Shown here piece by piece: positions 47,621-57,235 of a DNA stretch of 64,000 nucleotides. The notes below the pieces were generated by a model that worked only from the letters and a program-made list of their open reading frames with translations, made no database searches and was not told where the DNA came from. This DNA is from Nostoc spongiaeforme FACHB-130 (GTDB lineage: Bacteria > Cyanobacteriota > Cyanobacteriia > Cyanobacteriales > Nostocaceae). Numbering within the stretch: the first letter of the stretch is position 1; every line of letters begins with the position of its first letter. The DNA lies in contig NZ_JACJTB010000010.1 in assembly GCF_014698475.1 (NCBI RefSeq), forward strand, positions 89,686-153,685, read 5' to 3'. The translations under genes and the position numbers were made by a program.

Positions 47621-48811
47621 ATGCCGCAGAAATCAGCCGCTTTGAAGTTTGTGATTTTACTGGGTTTTGTTAGCCTTTGTGCTGATGCCACTTATGAAGG
47701 CGCACGCAGTATTACAGGGGCTTATTTGCAAGTGTTAGGTGCAAGCGGCACTGTGGTAGGCCTAGTAGCGGGTTTTGGTGAATTGATTGGGTATGGTTTG
47801 CGCCTAGCCATTGGCTATCTCAGCGACCAGACGCGCAAATATTGGGGGATTACAACTTTAGGATTTATTTTGAATACTGCTGTTGTCCCTCTATTGGCTT
47901 TTGCTGGGAGATGGGAAGTAGCCGCAGGTTTGATGATGGCAGAACGCACAGGTAAAGCCGTGCGGACTCCTCCGCGAGATGCACTCCTGTCTCATGGTGT
48001 GAGTCAAATTGGCAGAGGTTTTGGCTTTGGTTTGCATGAAGCGATGGATCAAACCGGGGCTGTGATGGGGCCTTTAGCAGTAGCAGCAATGGTATATTTC
48101 CAAGGAGAGTACCGCAACGGCTTCACGATTTTGATTGTACCTGCGGTGTTGGGATTGATTGTGTTATTGGTTTTGCAATTTTTGTATCCCAATCCCAGCA
48201 ACTTGGAAATTGAAGATGAAACGAGTCAAGAAGACGGCATCCCGCGAGTTTTTTGGATTTATCTGGGTGCGGTGGCGATTATTGCGGCTGGTTATGCAGA
48301 TTTTCCGTTAATCGCTTTTCATTTCCAAAAAGGAGATATTGCTTCTGGGCAAACAATCCCGTTATTTTATGCCTTGGCAATGGGAGTTGATGCCATAGCT
48401 GCGCTGATATTTGGCTATTTATTTGACCGCGTAGGTATTTCGATTTTGATGGTTGCAGCTTTTGTTTCATCGTTGTTTGCGCCTTTGGTATTTTTAGGCA
48501 ATACCCAGATGGCGTTGTTAGGCATAGCATTTTGGGGTATTGGGATGGGAGCGCAAGAGTCAATTTTAAAAGCTGCGATCGCAGGACTCGTCCCCAAACA
48601 CAAACGCGCCACAGCTTATGGTATCTTCAGTACAGGCTATGGTTTTGCTTGGTTTTTAGGCAGTACTTTAATGGGTGTTTTGTACGATCGCTCCATCACC
48701 TTATTAGTCATCTTTTCGACTGCAACTCAAATACTCGCAATTCCCTTCTTTGCTTGGGTACAATTGCAAGCGAATAAATCCCAGCCAGAGTTAACAGATA
48801 AACCTGTTTAA
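47621..48811 (+). CDS. MFS transporter
   Basis: 396 residues, 12 membrane helices. Typical motif-A like loops GYLSDQTRKYWG and GYLFDRVGIS, plus ERTGKAVRTPPRDALLSH, a conserved loop seen in a group of MFS members in cyanobacteria and other bacteria. ATG at 47621 used (TTG six codons earlier possible); no obvious ribosome-binding site. Substrate unknown. A hairpin follows directly. Confidence 0.87.
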   Translation: MPQKSAALKFVILLGFVSLCADATYEGARSITGAYLQVLGASGTVVGLVAGFGELIGYGLRLAIGYLSDQTRKYWGITTLGFILNTAVVPLLAFAGRWEVAAGLMMAERTGKAVRTPPRDALLSHGVSQIGRGFGFGLHEAMDQTGAVMGPLAVAAMVYFQGEYRNGFTILIVPAVLGLIVLLVLQFLYPNPSNLEIEDETSQEDGIPRVFWIYLGAVAIIAAGYADFPLIAFHFQKGDIASGQTIPLFYALAMGVDAIAALIFGYLFDRVGISILMVAAFVSSLFAPLVFLGNTQMALLGIAFWGIGMGAQESILKAAIAGLVPKHKRATAYGIFSTGYGFAWFLGSTLMGVLYDRSITLLVIFSTATQILAIPFFAWVQLQANKSQPELTDKPV

Positions 48812-48818
48812 ATCAAAG

Positions 48819-48840
48819 AATCTGGGTCTACACCCAGGTT
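48819..48840 (+). terminator. terminator after MFS gene
   Basis: AATCTGGGT / ACCCAGGTT stem (one G-T pair) around CTAC, followed by TCTCAATCG; 7 bases after the stop codon. Confidence 0.6.
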
Positions 48841-49009
48841 TCTCAATCGTTCTGCTAATATTTGAGCGCAACGTTTATGCAAAACTACTTTTAATACCAG
48901 CATCAGTACAAGCTTTGAAAAAGTTTTTCGTATATTTCAGACATAAGTCTGTTTTAGTGATTGATGTATAGAGAAGTTCTGGAAGATTATAGATTAGGTT
49001 ATTGGTAAG

Positions 49010-49408
49010 GTGGATAGAACTCAGTGCCAGTCTTATGAGCCGTGGAAACTTGGCATTTTTCCAAAAGGACAATGTGATCTACAGTCCCTAGTAGATGAAT
49101 ACAGTGGATTGAAAATAAATTTGATTTTTCATGATTCAAATCAGACAATTACAGTTAAATTTGAATCAACAAAAGTTTATCGCGTTATAGATGAGGGATA
49201 CAGACTAAAACAACTTCAACATCTTCCTTTACCAATGGAAGAAACAATGTATGTAGTATCAAACTCAGATATGGTGGAAGAGTTAGTAGATGAAGCTTGT
49301 GGTATGGTCAACAGGTCAAATGTTGTTCACTATTTCATTGTCACAGACAATGATTGCATTGATGTTATTGTAGCGAGCGATGTCGCACCACAGCTAGAAT
49401 ACAAATAA
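49010..49408 (+). CDS. hypothetical protein, 132 aa
   Basis: Soluble 132-residue protein, GTG start in GTAAGGTG context. Beta-rich centre (LKINLIFHDSNQTITVKFES, KVYRVIDEGYR) and an acidic C-terminal half (EELVDEACGMVNRS, VTDNDCIDVIVASDV). No family recognised. The small size, acidity and beta structure resemble immunity-type proteins, but there is no toxin next to it, so this is a guess. GC and codon use are like the rest. Confidence 0.55.
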   Translation: MDRTQCQSYEPWKLGIFPKGQCDLQSLVDEYSGLKINLIFHDSNQTITVKFESTKVYRVIDEGYRLKQLQHLPLPMEETMYVVSNSDMVEELVDEACGMVNRSNVVHYFIVTDNDCIDVIVASDVAPQLEYK

Positions 49409-49575
49409 AGAACATTGTGGTGTGAATTTCACTATTTTAATGCGTATTTGATATTACAGCATTTTTCATCTCAATGAGGTAGATTCCTCTAGTCTCTAGT
49501 CCCTAGCCTCTATCAATTTGTACTGCATTAAACGGAAAAGCGTTATGCTGTAAACACAACGCTTTAGTTTTTGCT

Positions 49576-49764
49576 TTAAGCTTGCGACTTATTAATACGT
49601 TTTCGTAGTTCAGCCTCAAATTCTTCATCTGTAGTGCAAAGCACACCAGGGCGTTCATTCAATCTGTCCATATATTTGTGAAACGCTTCTGTGTCATGAG
49701 GATGAGTTCTAATGTAACTCAGCAAATCCTTATCAGACATTTCATCGAAATTCATTTTGCTCAT
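49576..49764 (-). CDS. DUF6887-like small protein (second of pair)
   Basis: 62 residues: NFDEMSDKDLLSYIRTHPHDTEAFHKYMDRL, then a short acidic and basic tail. It starts with ATGA overlapping the stop of the small gene upstream. The MSDKDLLSYIR/DTEAFHKYMDR pattern fits the small cyanobacterial family DUF6887. Role unknown; helical. Confidence 0.72.
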   Translation of the reverse strand: MSKMNFDEMSDKDLLSYIRTHPHDTEAFHKYMDRLNERPGVLCTTDEEFEAELRKRINKSQA

Positions 49765-49937
49765 TTAATAAATACCTCTCCATTGGGAAAGATTTCTACT
49801 TCAATTGTGTCCCCAATTAAAACAAAAATTCGTTTGGTACGTTCGTCCAATCTAACTATATTGATTGGCTGCATTAAATTACTGGCTGTTACGCATCTGC
49901 GATATAAAGCTCGTAACTGTTCTGGTGTTGGTTCCAT
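49761..49937 (-). CDS. DUF6888-like small protein (first of pair)
   Basis: 58 residues, below the usual length cut-off. Starts at ATG 49937 after a perfect AAAGGAGG site four bases upstream. Sequence begins MEPTPEQLRALYRRCVTASN and continues NLMQPINIVRLDERTKRIFVLIGDT, with a C-terminal EVEIFPNGEVFIK. The pattern (start PTPEQL, INIVRLDERT, strand IFVLIGDTIEVEI) fits DUF6888. TGA at its end overlaps the ATG of the DUF6887-like gene by four bases. The two always pair in my recollection of cyanobacterial genomes; a toxin-antitoxin or regulatory role is possible but unproven. Confidence 0.75.
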   Translation of the reverse strand: MEPTPEQLRALYRRCVTASNLMQPINIVRLDERTKRIFVLIGDTIEVEIFPNGEVFIK

Positions 49938-49978
49938 ATCCTCCTTTTTTACATTATGTGTATTTTTTTAATAGGTCA

Positions 49979-51652
49979 TTAATTTGAGCTTCCTTGAATT
50001 CTCCCCACAAACCAACCCACAACACCCAAACCCAACAACAACGGTGTTAACCAATCTCCCCAACGCACGTATAAAGTCTGCGTTTGACGGCGATATATAG
50101 TCTCTGCGTGAGTTTCATAGGTGTTATAGCCAGATATCCACAAGGTTCTACCGTGGGGGTCGACAAAAGCTGAATAGCCTGTATTTGTTGCCCGTGCTGA
50201 CCATCTATCAGTTTCAATTGCTCTCATGATATCCTGAGCATGATGCTGGAATGGCATGGCTGCACTGTAATGGGCATCGTTAGAAGAACTGAGGATAAAT
50301 TGTCCACCCGCCGCAGCTTGACGGCGAAATATTTCAGGAAATGCAGATTCGTAGCAAATACCAACTATCGCCCTGCCAAAAGGGGTATCAAATATCTGGT
50401 TGGCTGCACCATGAACTTGGTGTTCATCTAGAGGTGACAAGCGACTAATTAATTTACCCAAAATTTCTTCAAAGGGTATAAATTCGCCCAAGGGTACTAA
50501 TTTCGATTTATCGTAGCGGCTGGTGGTTTCACCTTTGCTATTGACGGTAAATAAACTGTTTGTATAACTGCGTCCTTTTTCCCCAAATGCACCAACCCAA
50601 ATTACTACGCCTTTTTTTTGGACTGCGGAAATTAAGGGCGTATCTCCAAAATTGCGTTCAAAGATAGGTAACGCGCCTTCTGGTGTGAGGACTGCATTTA
50701 CACCTTGTGCGGCGAGATTTACATAGCCGTTGGTATAGCCTGTAATGGCGCGGCGATAACCTTCAGGTTTGACTTTAATTTTGTTGGGGATGTTACCTTG
50801 AATGATGCCAATTTTTAAGGCGGCTTCTGATGGTTGGGCGATGGGTTGGCTGTATAGGTAAAAGCCTATTAGGTGTAGGGTGATAAATAATGCTGTGGCT
50901 GAGGTTAAATATTTATTTACGAACCGCCGAGGCGCGGAGGATAGTAGGTAGGCTTCGGCGATTAGACCGTTGATTGAAGCGATCGCAGCTGTTACAGTAT
51001 TAGGGCCAGAGATTTGACCGAGGTGTAAAATTATCAAGTTATGTGGTGATTGGGTGTAAGCTAGAGAACTCCACCACAGGGAACCGGAACTCCACAAACT
51101 TTCTAAGCCGCACCACAAGGCTGTACCAATTAAAACACGCAACCAAGGTTTTGACTGATTCAGGCGTGCCATCACCGCACCCCAAATAGTTACAAATAGC
51201 CCTCCCCACAGGCTAATAAATCCCCAGCAAAACACGGTGATAGCTAAACTCGGCCACCAAGATACACCCAACCAATCCATCGGGTGTATCCCGGTAATCC
51301 AAAATAAGGCGACGCTGTGATAACCGATACCCCAAAGTAAAGGTAAAAGGTAAAAGTGAGCCAGCGCGGTCTTGGGGGTTTCCCCCATGAGCGACTGGCG
51401 AACTCCGAAGGAGGTAAAAGGTAAAAAAAAGGATTTTTGCTGTTTAACTTCTAAATAAGAGTTACTTTTTTGAACAACTATTACCCAAAGTGGGGCTAAG
51501 GCTATCCAAGCCAAAAACCACGCGCCTACAGGCGCAACGGTTAGCCCCATCAAAACGCCACTAATCAGAGAAAGCAAAAGGTAAAAGGCAAAAGTTAAAA
51601 ATGAATGATCGCCTTTTCCTTTTTCCTTTTTACTTTTTACTTTTGCGTTCAT
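49979..51652 (-). CDS. lnt: apolipoprotein N-acyltransferase
   Basis: 557 residues, inner-membrane enzyme that adds the third acyl chain to lipoproteins. Six N-terminal membrane helices (about 22-270) precede a nitrilase-like domain (282-520) with the Glu in LTPEGALP, Lys in [16 protein letters not shown] and Cys in [10 protein letters not shown]. Starts in an ATGA overlap with gyrA. Residues 1-20 (KKEKGKGDH) are encoded by A/G-rich simple repeats, and residues about 77-103 ([20 protein letters not shown]) are encoded by a dispersed palindromic repeat inserted in frame. Both are absent from the family core, but the frame is open and the catalytic part intact. Confidence 0.9.
   Translation of the reverse strand: MNAKVKSKKEKGKGDHSFLTFAFYLLLSLISGVLMGLTVAPVGAWFLAWIALAPLWVIVVQKSNSYLEVKQQKSFFLPFTSFGVRQSLMGETPKTALAHFYLLPLLWGIGYHSVALFWITGIHPMDWLGVSWWPSLAITVFCWGFISLWGGLFVTIWGAVMARLNQSKPWLRVLIGTALWCGLESLWSSGSLWWSSLAYTQSPHNLIILHLGQISGPNTVTAAIASINGLIAEAYLLSSAPRRFVNKYLTSATALFITLHLIGFYLYSQPIAQPSEAALKIGIIQGNIPNKIKVKPEGYRRAITGYTNGYVNLAAQGVNAVLTPEGALPIFERNFGDTPLISAVQKKGVVIWVGAFGEKGRSYTNSLFTVNSKGETTSRYDKSKLVPLGEFIPFEEILGKLISRLSPLDEHQVHGAANQIFDTPFGRAIVGICYESAFPEIFRRQAAAGGQFILSSSNDAHYSAAMPFQHHAQDIMRAIETDRWSARATNTGYSAFVDPHGRTLWISGYNTYETHAETIYRRQTQTLYVRWGDWLTPLLLGLGVVGWFVGRIQGSSN
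51349..51426. repeat. dispersed palindromic repeat inside lnt
   Basis: Contains GTGAGCCAGCGCGGTCTTGG, GGGTTTCCCCC and CATGAGCGACTGGCGAACTCC, flanked on both sides by AGGTAAAAGGTAAAA-type simple repeats. This element is known as an intergenic repeat in Nostocales; its core has inverted arms (CCAGCGC.../...GACTGG) and a GGGGG/CCCCC hairpin. Here it is coding. Confidence 0.8.
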
Positions 51653-54237
51653 TCCGCTTCTTCTGTATCACCCGTATCAGGCGGTACGATCGCAACTCCG
51701 GTAATGGCATCATCTTCATCCAAGCGTTGCACTCTCACACCTGTTGCCGATCGCGATTGGATAGAAATCGCATTGGTAGCCTGCCGGATAATAATACCGC
51801 GATTTGTGACCATCATGATTTCGTCGTCGTTGTTGACGATTTGCAAGGTGGCTAATTTGTCTTTGGTTTTGCGGTTTTTGAATTTAGTCGCCATTAAACC
51901 TTGACCTGCGCGGTTTTGCAAGCGGAATTGTCCGACAGGAACACGTTTCCCATAGCCGCCCATTGTAATAACTAGCACCCAAGGGCCGATACTACCGTTA
52001 GCTGGTACTTCTGCGGTTTCTTCGAGAATTTCGACTTCTTCGGTTTCGATATCTTCGATTTCCGAATCTTCTGTTCCCGTGTCGAGTGTGTCTAAAATAG
52101 CGGCGGGAATAATATCCATCCCCACAAGTTCATCGCCAGTTTTGAGTTTCATCGATTTTACCCCGCGTGTCGCCCTACCAAGAGGACGCAGTTGTTCGTG
52201 GGTACATCTAAAGTGAATAGCCATTCCCAGACGCGAACCAATGATGATGCTATCTTCAACTCTGGCGCGACGTACCCACCGCAGTTGATCCCCTTCTTCT
52301 AAGGAAATAGCAATTAAACCATTGGCGCGAATATTGCTAAAGGCGGCTAATGCGGTTTTCTTGATGTTGCCACCTTTAGTTAGCATGACTAAATATTCGT
52401 CATCGCTGAATTCGTCAACGGGGACAATGGAGGTGATTTTCTCTTCTTTGGGAATGGGTAACATCTGGACGATGGGTGTACCGCGACTGGTACGGGAACC
52501 CACAGGAATTTGATAGGCTTTGAGGCAGTAGACTACGCCGCGATCGCTAAAGAATAAAACACTGTCGTGGTCGCAGCAAGTTAAGAAATGCTCTACTGTA
52601 TCATCATCTTTGACTTTGGCGGCGGCTTTCCCTCTGGTGGCGCGGCTTTGCGCTTCAAAGGTATTCACCGGCATCCGTTTGATATATCCTTGTTCTGTTA
52701 ACAGAATAATTGCCTTTTCGTTAGCAATTAAGTCACGTTCATCAATTTCGCCTTCAGCGTGGGTAATGATTGTGCGTCGGGGTGTGGCGAAGTTGGTTTT
52801 AATTTGGGAAATTTCGGTTTCAATGATTTCTAAGATTCTTTCCCGCCGCGCCAAGATATCTTGTAAATCAGAAATTTGTCTTTGTAAATCTTCGTGTTCT
52901 AGGCGAATTTTATCGGCTTCTAGGGCTGTTAATCGCCGTAACTGCATTTGTAAAATTGCGTCAGCTTGAACTTCCGAAAGTCCGTAGGTTGTAATTAATT
53001 CACCTTTGGCTGTCGGTGCATCCGGCGCATGACGAATTAAGTTAATAATCGCATCTAAATGGGATAAGGCAATCAATAACCCTTGCAAAATATGGTCGCG
53101 TTCTTCGGCTTTTCGCAGTTCGTATTGGGTGCGTCTGGTGATGGCTTCGATGCGGAAATCGAGGAATACTTCTAAAAACTGCTTGAGGGTGAGAATTTGC
53201 GGTTCCCCGTTCACCAACGCCAACATATTTGCCCCAAAGTTGGCTTGCAGTGGGGTTTGTTTGTAAAGGTTGTTCAAAACCACGCGGGGATAAGCATCGC
53301 GTTTGAGTTCGATGACAATCCGCATCCCGTCGCGATCGCTTTCGTCACGGATATCTGCAATGCCTTCGATGCGCTTTTCATTCACCAATTCGGCAATTTT
53401 CTCAATTAATGCCGCTTTATTGGTTTGATAAGGCAGTTCAGTAACAATAATTGCTTCCCGTTCGGGACGACCACGCTGTTCAATGGTTTCAATATTGGCA
53501 ACACCGCGCATGGTAATCGAACCGCGCCCAGTTGTATAAGCTTCTTTAATTGCCGACGTGCCGAGAATCTGCGCCCCTGTTGGAAAATCTGGGCCGTGGA
53601 TATATTGCATCAACTGGAGGTCGGTGATTTCGGGATTGTGAATCAACGCCACCAAACCGTCAATCAGTTCGCCTAAGTTGTGGGGCGGAATATTCGTCGC
53701 CATCCCCACAGCAATTCCCGATGAACCATTGAGTAGCAGTTGGGGAATGCGGGATGGTAAAACGGTGGGTTCTTGTTGGGAACCGTCGAAGTTATCCGCA
53801 AAGTCTACGGTTTCCGATTCAATGTCTTGTAGTAAAGCGGCACTAGTTAAAGCTTGCAAGCGACATTCTGTGTATCGCATTGCGGCTGGGGGATCGTTAT
53901 CTACCGAACCAAAGTTACCATGTCCGTTGATTAAGGGCGATCGCATGGAAAAATCCTGCGCCATCCGTACCAAGGCATCATATACTGCTGTGTCGCCGTG
54001 GGGGTGATATTTACCCAACACTTCCCCAACCACACGGGCGCATTTTCTAAATGGGCGATCGTGCAGTAAACCTAACTCGTGCATAGCGTAGAGAATACGG
54101 CGATGCACAGGTTTCAGACCATCCCTGGCATCTGGTAGCGCCCGACCTACTATCACACTCATGGCGTATTCCAGATAAGACCGGGACATTTCGTTCCGCA
54201 GATCCGTTGGGATAATCCTCTCCTGTGAGGTTGTCAT
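51649..54237 (-). CDS. gyrA: DNA gyrase subunit A
   Basis: 862 residues, type II topoisomerase subunit that breaks and rejoins DNA. Catalytic Tyr122 ([10 protein letters not shown]), quinolone region [15 protein letters not shown] with Thr83 and Asp87 in E. coli numbering, and C-terminal propeller blades. The canonical GyrA box (QRRGGKG-like) is replaced by QSRATRGKA. An acidic stretch ([20 protein letters not shown]) lies in the C-terminal domain. ATGA overlap with lnt. ParC is the alternative because cyanobacteria may carry two A-type subunits; gyrA is preferred for overall similarity and length. Confidence 0.92.
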   Translation of the reverse strand: MTTSQERIIPTDLRNEMSRSYLEYAMSVIVGRALPDARDGLKPVHRRILYAMHELGLLHDRPFRKCARVVGEVLGKYHPHGDTAVYDALVRMAQDFSMRSPLINGHGNFGSVDNDPPAAMRYTECRLQALTSAALLQDIESETVDFADNFDGSQQEPTVLPSRIPQLLLNGSSGIAVGMATNIPPHNLGELIDGLVALIHNPEITDLQLMQYIHGPDFPTGAQILGTSAIKEAYTTGRGSITMRGVANIETIEQRGRPEREAIIVTELPYQTNKAALIEKIAELVNEKRIEGIADIRDESDRDGMRIVIELKRDAYPRVVLNNLYKQTPLQANFGANMLALVNGEPQILTLKQFLEVFLDFRIEAITRRTQYELRKAEERDHILQGLLIALSHLDAIINLIRHAPDAPTAKGELITTYGLSEVQADAILQMQLRRLTALEADKIRLEHEDLQRQISDLQDILARRERILEIIETEISQIKTNFATPRRTIITHAEGEIDERDLIANEKAIILLTEQGYIKRMPVNTFEAQSRATRGKAAAKVKDDDTVEHFLTCCDHDSVLFFSDRGVVYCLKAYQIPVGSRTSRGTPIVQMLPIPKEEKITSIVPVDEFSDDEYLVMLTKGGNIKKTALAAFSNIRANGLIAISLEEGDQLRWVRRARVEDSIIIGSRLGMAIHFRCTHEQLRPLGRATRGVKSMKLKTGDELVGMDIIPAAILDTLDTGTEDSEIEDIETEEVEILEETAEVPANGSIGPWVLVITMGGYGKRVPVGQFRLQNRAGQGLMATKFKNRKTKDKLATLQIVNNDDEIMMVTNRGIIIRQATNAISIQSRSATGVRVQRLDEDDAITGVAIVPPDTGDTEEAE

Positions 54238-54673
54238 AACCGAAAAAACTCCAAAAATCGTAGAATTTAGCCTTTACAGTTGGCAAAGCGTAAAATTATT
54301 CCAAATTACTCTTGAATAATTGACATATTTTGATACAATTCTAGCACGTATTGTTTTTTTTTGCCCGCAGAGTTATCATCAAGCCTCTTGTTTGATAGCT
54401 GCTGCGAATGTGCAGAATCAGGCTTAACTAAGCAAGCAGGAGTTAAACACAAGAATTATCCAAATTTTCCCCAAAATAAAGTCAATTTGCCAAAATACTA
54501 GTTATATATAGCCTCAATTAATCAGAGGTAAAGAATGAGCGATGGTTAACGCTGAATACAGGCAAAACCAACAGCAATCACGCCAATGTAACGGGATTTT
54601 AATGTCATCTGTTGGTTATCGGTTGACCGGGGCTATCATAATACAGTTCAATTATCGATATTGAGTTTCACAG
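54238..54673. other. intergenic region upstream of gyrA
   Basis: About 440 bases between divergent gyrA and a small gene. AT-rich; contains a TTTTTTTT tract at 54353-54362. It must hold the gyrA promoter. No repeat, RNA or other gene recognised. Confidence 0.45.
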
Positions 54674-54898
54674 ATGACATTTCAACAATTAGCGATCGGT
54701 AGCTATTTTCGTCTGCCTGGAGTAAGTTACAGTTGTGTATATCGCAAAGCCAGTTATTCTTATTGTAGTCGTAATAAAGTATTACAACCAATTCGTCCTA
54801 CAACAAAAGTTATTCCTTTAAATGCCAAAGAAATTGCTAAATATTTAGCAGAGCAGAAAGAATTTCTAAATCAACTCAAGATATCAAAAATTGATTAG
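54674..54898 (+). CDS. small conserved cyanobacterial protein, 74 aa
   Basis: 74 residues: MTFQQLAIGSYFRLPGVSYSCVYRKASYSYCS, a basic middle (RPTTKVIPLNAKE) and a helical C-terminus (IAKYLAEQKEFLNQLKI). The FxxLxIGSxFRL opening is shared by small cyanobacterial proteins of unknown role. It reads as a single-domain soluble protein. No ribosome-binding site was obvious. Confidence 0.65.
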   Translation: MTFQQLAIGSYFRLPGVSYSCVYRKASYSYCSRNKVLQPIRPTTKVIPLNAKEIAKYLAEQKEFLNQLKISKID

Positions 54899-55047
54899 AC
54901 TTGGGCAGTATAAAGGCTAATAATATAGCAGTCCTATTTGATTACGCACACAAGAGACAAGGGAGACAAAGCAGAGATGTTTGTTTGTGAATCATTTAGG
55001 ATTGGTATAGCTAAAAAAGCTAGATAAATATTCATTTTTAGCAGTGA

Positions 55048-56343
55048 TTAATTAATTACTTCTTGCTGAGACTTCATTTGAGCCGCAATTAAAGGCACTT
55101 TAGGCGCTAGAAAAAAGCCCACCAAACTAGCAAATAAAATTGGTGTAAATGGACTAAAACTAGTGAGTTTTGAGAGTAACAAAGTTGTACTAATGGGTGT
55201 GCGTGTTACTGCTGCGTTCAGTGCCGCCATTGTACAAATCATTGCCAAAGCAGGATTAATCCCCGGAATCAAAATTACCACGGCTTTACCAATACAAGCA
55301 CCAGTGAAAAATAAGGGGATAATAAATCCACCACGCCACCCACCTGTGACTGTCATACTAATAGCCGCCATTTTACCCAAAGCCAGTGTTAACAGAAAAA
55401 TTCCCGAAAAACTAGTTGTCAGCACAGTTTCTAATTCTTCATGGCCAAAATAACGGGTGAGAGGTAAGAAAGTGGCTAAACTACCAATTCCCAACCCGGC
55501 TAATGTAGTGCGTAAATAAATAGGGACAGAAATACGGTGAAAAACGCTGTCGCAGGTGCGAAAAATCCCGATGAAAATCCATCCTGCGATCGCCCCAATC
55601 ATTCCAAACAAAATCGCCAAGGCAAAATCATCGATATTTTCTAAGCGATATTGGGGAAAATGCCAAGTTGGTGCAATTCCTAAATGAGTAATCGCTGTAA
55701 ATACCAGATAACTCGCACAACTAGACACAATCGCCGGCATTAAAGCTTCGTAATATTCCACAACATGCTGATGATGCAAGATTTCTAAGGCAAACATCGC
55801 CCCACCCAGAGGTGCGCCAAACAAAGCCGTAAAACCAGCCGCCATCGCCGCCAAACTCATAGATCGCAAATCTTCACCTTCAAGTTTGAGGCGATCGCCT
55901 AACCAAGTCCCAAAAGAACCTGTAACCTGCACCAATGGCGCTTCTGGGCCAGCACTTCCACCAGCCGCAATACTAACCAGAGAAGCTAGAATCATCGAGG
56001 GGTTTTTCCTTCCATCCAAGCGTCCACCACGAAAATGAATATTATCCACAATCACGGCAATTTCCCCCGGATTGCCTAAAAAATGAATCACTAGCCCCAC
56101 AATTAAACCAGCCAGTGGCATCACAATTAACAGACTTAAACCCTGAAATTTTTGCAACTGATGAGTTAACAGTTCTAAAATATTCCAGTACAACCCTGCA
56201 AATAAACCACTAACCGTCCCTACCACAACCCAACGCAGCACCCAGCGAGAAATCATCAAAGGATTACGCCTTGCTAGTCCGAACAGTTGCGTTAATGCCC
56301 AACTTTGGGGTTGATTGTTTGGGGGTGGCGGATTTAATGACAC
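55048..56343 (-). CDS. CLC-family chloride channel/transporter
   Basis: 431 residues, ten or more membrane helices in the CLC inverted-repeat pattern, without a C-terminal CBS pair. Selectivity-filter helix ends are visible as GGSAGPEAPLVQVTG, FGAPLGGAMFALE and GGWRGGFIIPLFFTGACIG. The first motif lacks the gating Glu of GREGP: it reads GSAGP (Ala131 in its place), with Glu134 three residues on. The protein may therefore conduct passively rather than exchange H+, or use another acidic residue. Neighbours are unrelated. Confidence 0.87.
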   Translation of the reverse strand: MSLNPPPPNNQPQSWALTQLFGLARRNPLMISRWVLRWVVVGTVSGLFAGLYWNILELLTHQLQKFQGLSLLIVMPLAGLIVGLVIHFLGNPGEIAVIVDNIHFRGGRLDGRKNPSMILASLVSIAAGGSAGPEAPLVQVTGSFGTWLGDRLKLEGEDLRSMSLAAMAAGFTALFGAPLGGAMFALEILHHQHVVEYYEALMPAIVSSCASYLVFTAITHLGIAPTWHFPQYRLENIDDFALAILFGMIGAIAGWIFIGIFRTCDSVFHRISVPIYLRTTLAGLGIGSLATFLPLTRYFGHEELETVLTTSFSGIFLLTLALGKMAAISMTVTGGWRGGFIIPLFFTGACIGKAVVILIPGINPALAMICTMAALNAAVTRTPISTTLLLSKLTSFSPFTPILFASLVGFFLAPKVPLIAAQMKSQQEVIN

Positions 56344-56559
56344 TGTTAATATCCTTTTGATAAAAACTAAAATAATTAAGATTTACTACTATCTTGTACA
56401 ATATTTCCGTTATCCCTGCTGACTCTAGCAGCCCTAAAGCACTTACAAACAAATCAACTGACTCAGCCCCAGTCTCTATTTGCTGCGGAGATGAGTAGTT
56501 TAGAAATCCCATCAAATTGGTATATCATTGAGCAATTTAGATTTTTTAGGGGTTGCATC

Positions 56560-57228
56560 ATGACTAATGTAATTTTTGACTTACTACCAGAAATATCAAT
56601 TATTATTTGTACCTACAATCGCGGCAAATATTTGAATCGTTGTATTAATAGCGTACTTGCCCAAACTTTTCAAGATTGGGAATTAATTATAGTAGACGAT
56701 GGCAGTACAGATAATACCTTTGAAATTGTAGATCAATATATTAATGTTTTTCCAAATATCCGTTATTTAAAACATCAAAACAAAAAGCAGTGTCATGCTA
56801 AAAATGCTGGCATTCAAGCATCTTTTGGGAAGTACATCACATTTTTAGATAGCGATGATGCTTATTTACCAGAACATCTAGAGACCCGCCTTAAATATCT
56901 ACGACAGTATCCAGAAATTGATTTAATTGAAGGTGGATTTCTTACAGATGAAGAGATTTGGGTTGCAGACTATTTTCAACCCGGTAAAATCATAAATCTG
57001 CGAGAATGCGTACTTGGTCCGACATTTTTCGGTAAAAGACAAGTATTTTTTGATTTGCAAGGTTTTAATAATATGACTTACGGAGAAGATACTGATTTTT
57101 GGGAACGGGCGGAGAAATTATTCAGAACTCAAAAGTTACCTGAGTTGCAAACATATGTTTATACAAGAGCAGAAACTAGTGTGACTAAAAGTTTCTTAGA
57201 ATCAACTTCCCAATCCCCGTTACCATAA
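56560..57228 (+). CDS. GT2 family glycosyltransferase
   Basis: 222 residues. GT-A fold with ISIIICTYNRGKYLNRCINSVLAQTFQDWELIIVDDGSTDNT, then LDSDDAYLPEH (DXD motif) and FFGKRQVFFDLQGFNNMTYGEDTDFWER. Short for the family but complete for the catalytic domain. ATG 56560 is preferred over the frame start at 56491, because the catalytic domain begins there and AGGGG lies 14 bases upstream. Convergent with, and eight bases from, the FkbM gene. It may act in polysaccharide synthesis; acceptor unknown. Confidence 0.85.
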   Translation: MTNVIFDLLPEISIIICTYNRGKYLNRCINSVLAQTFQDWELIIVDDGSTDNTFEIVDQYINVFPNIRYLKHQNKKQCHAKNAGIQASFGKYITFLDSDDAYLPEHLETRLKYLRQYPEIDLIEGGFLTDEEIWVADYFQPGKIINLRECVLGPTFFGKRQVFFDLQGFNNMTYGEDTDFWERAEKLFRTQKLPELQTYVYTRAETSVTKSFLESTSQSPLP

Positions 57229-57235
57229 ACAATAT

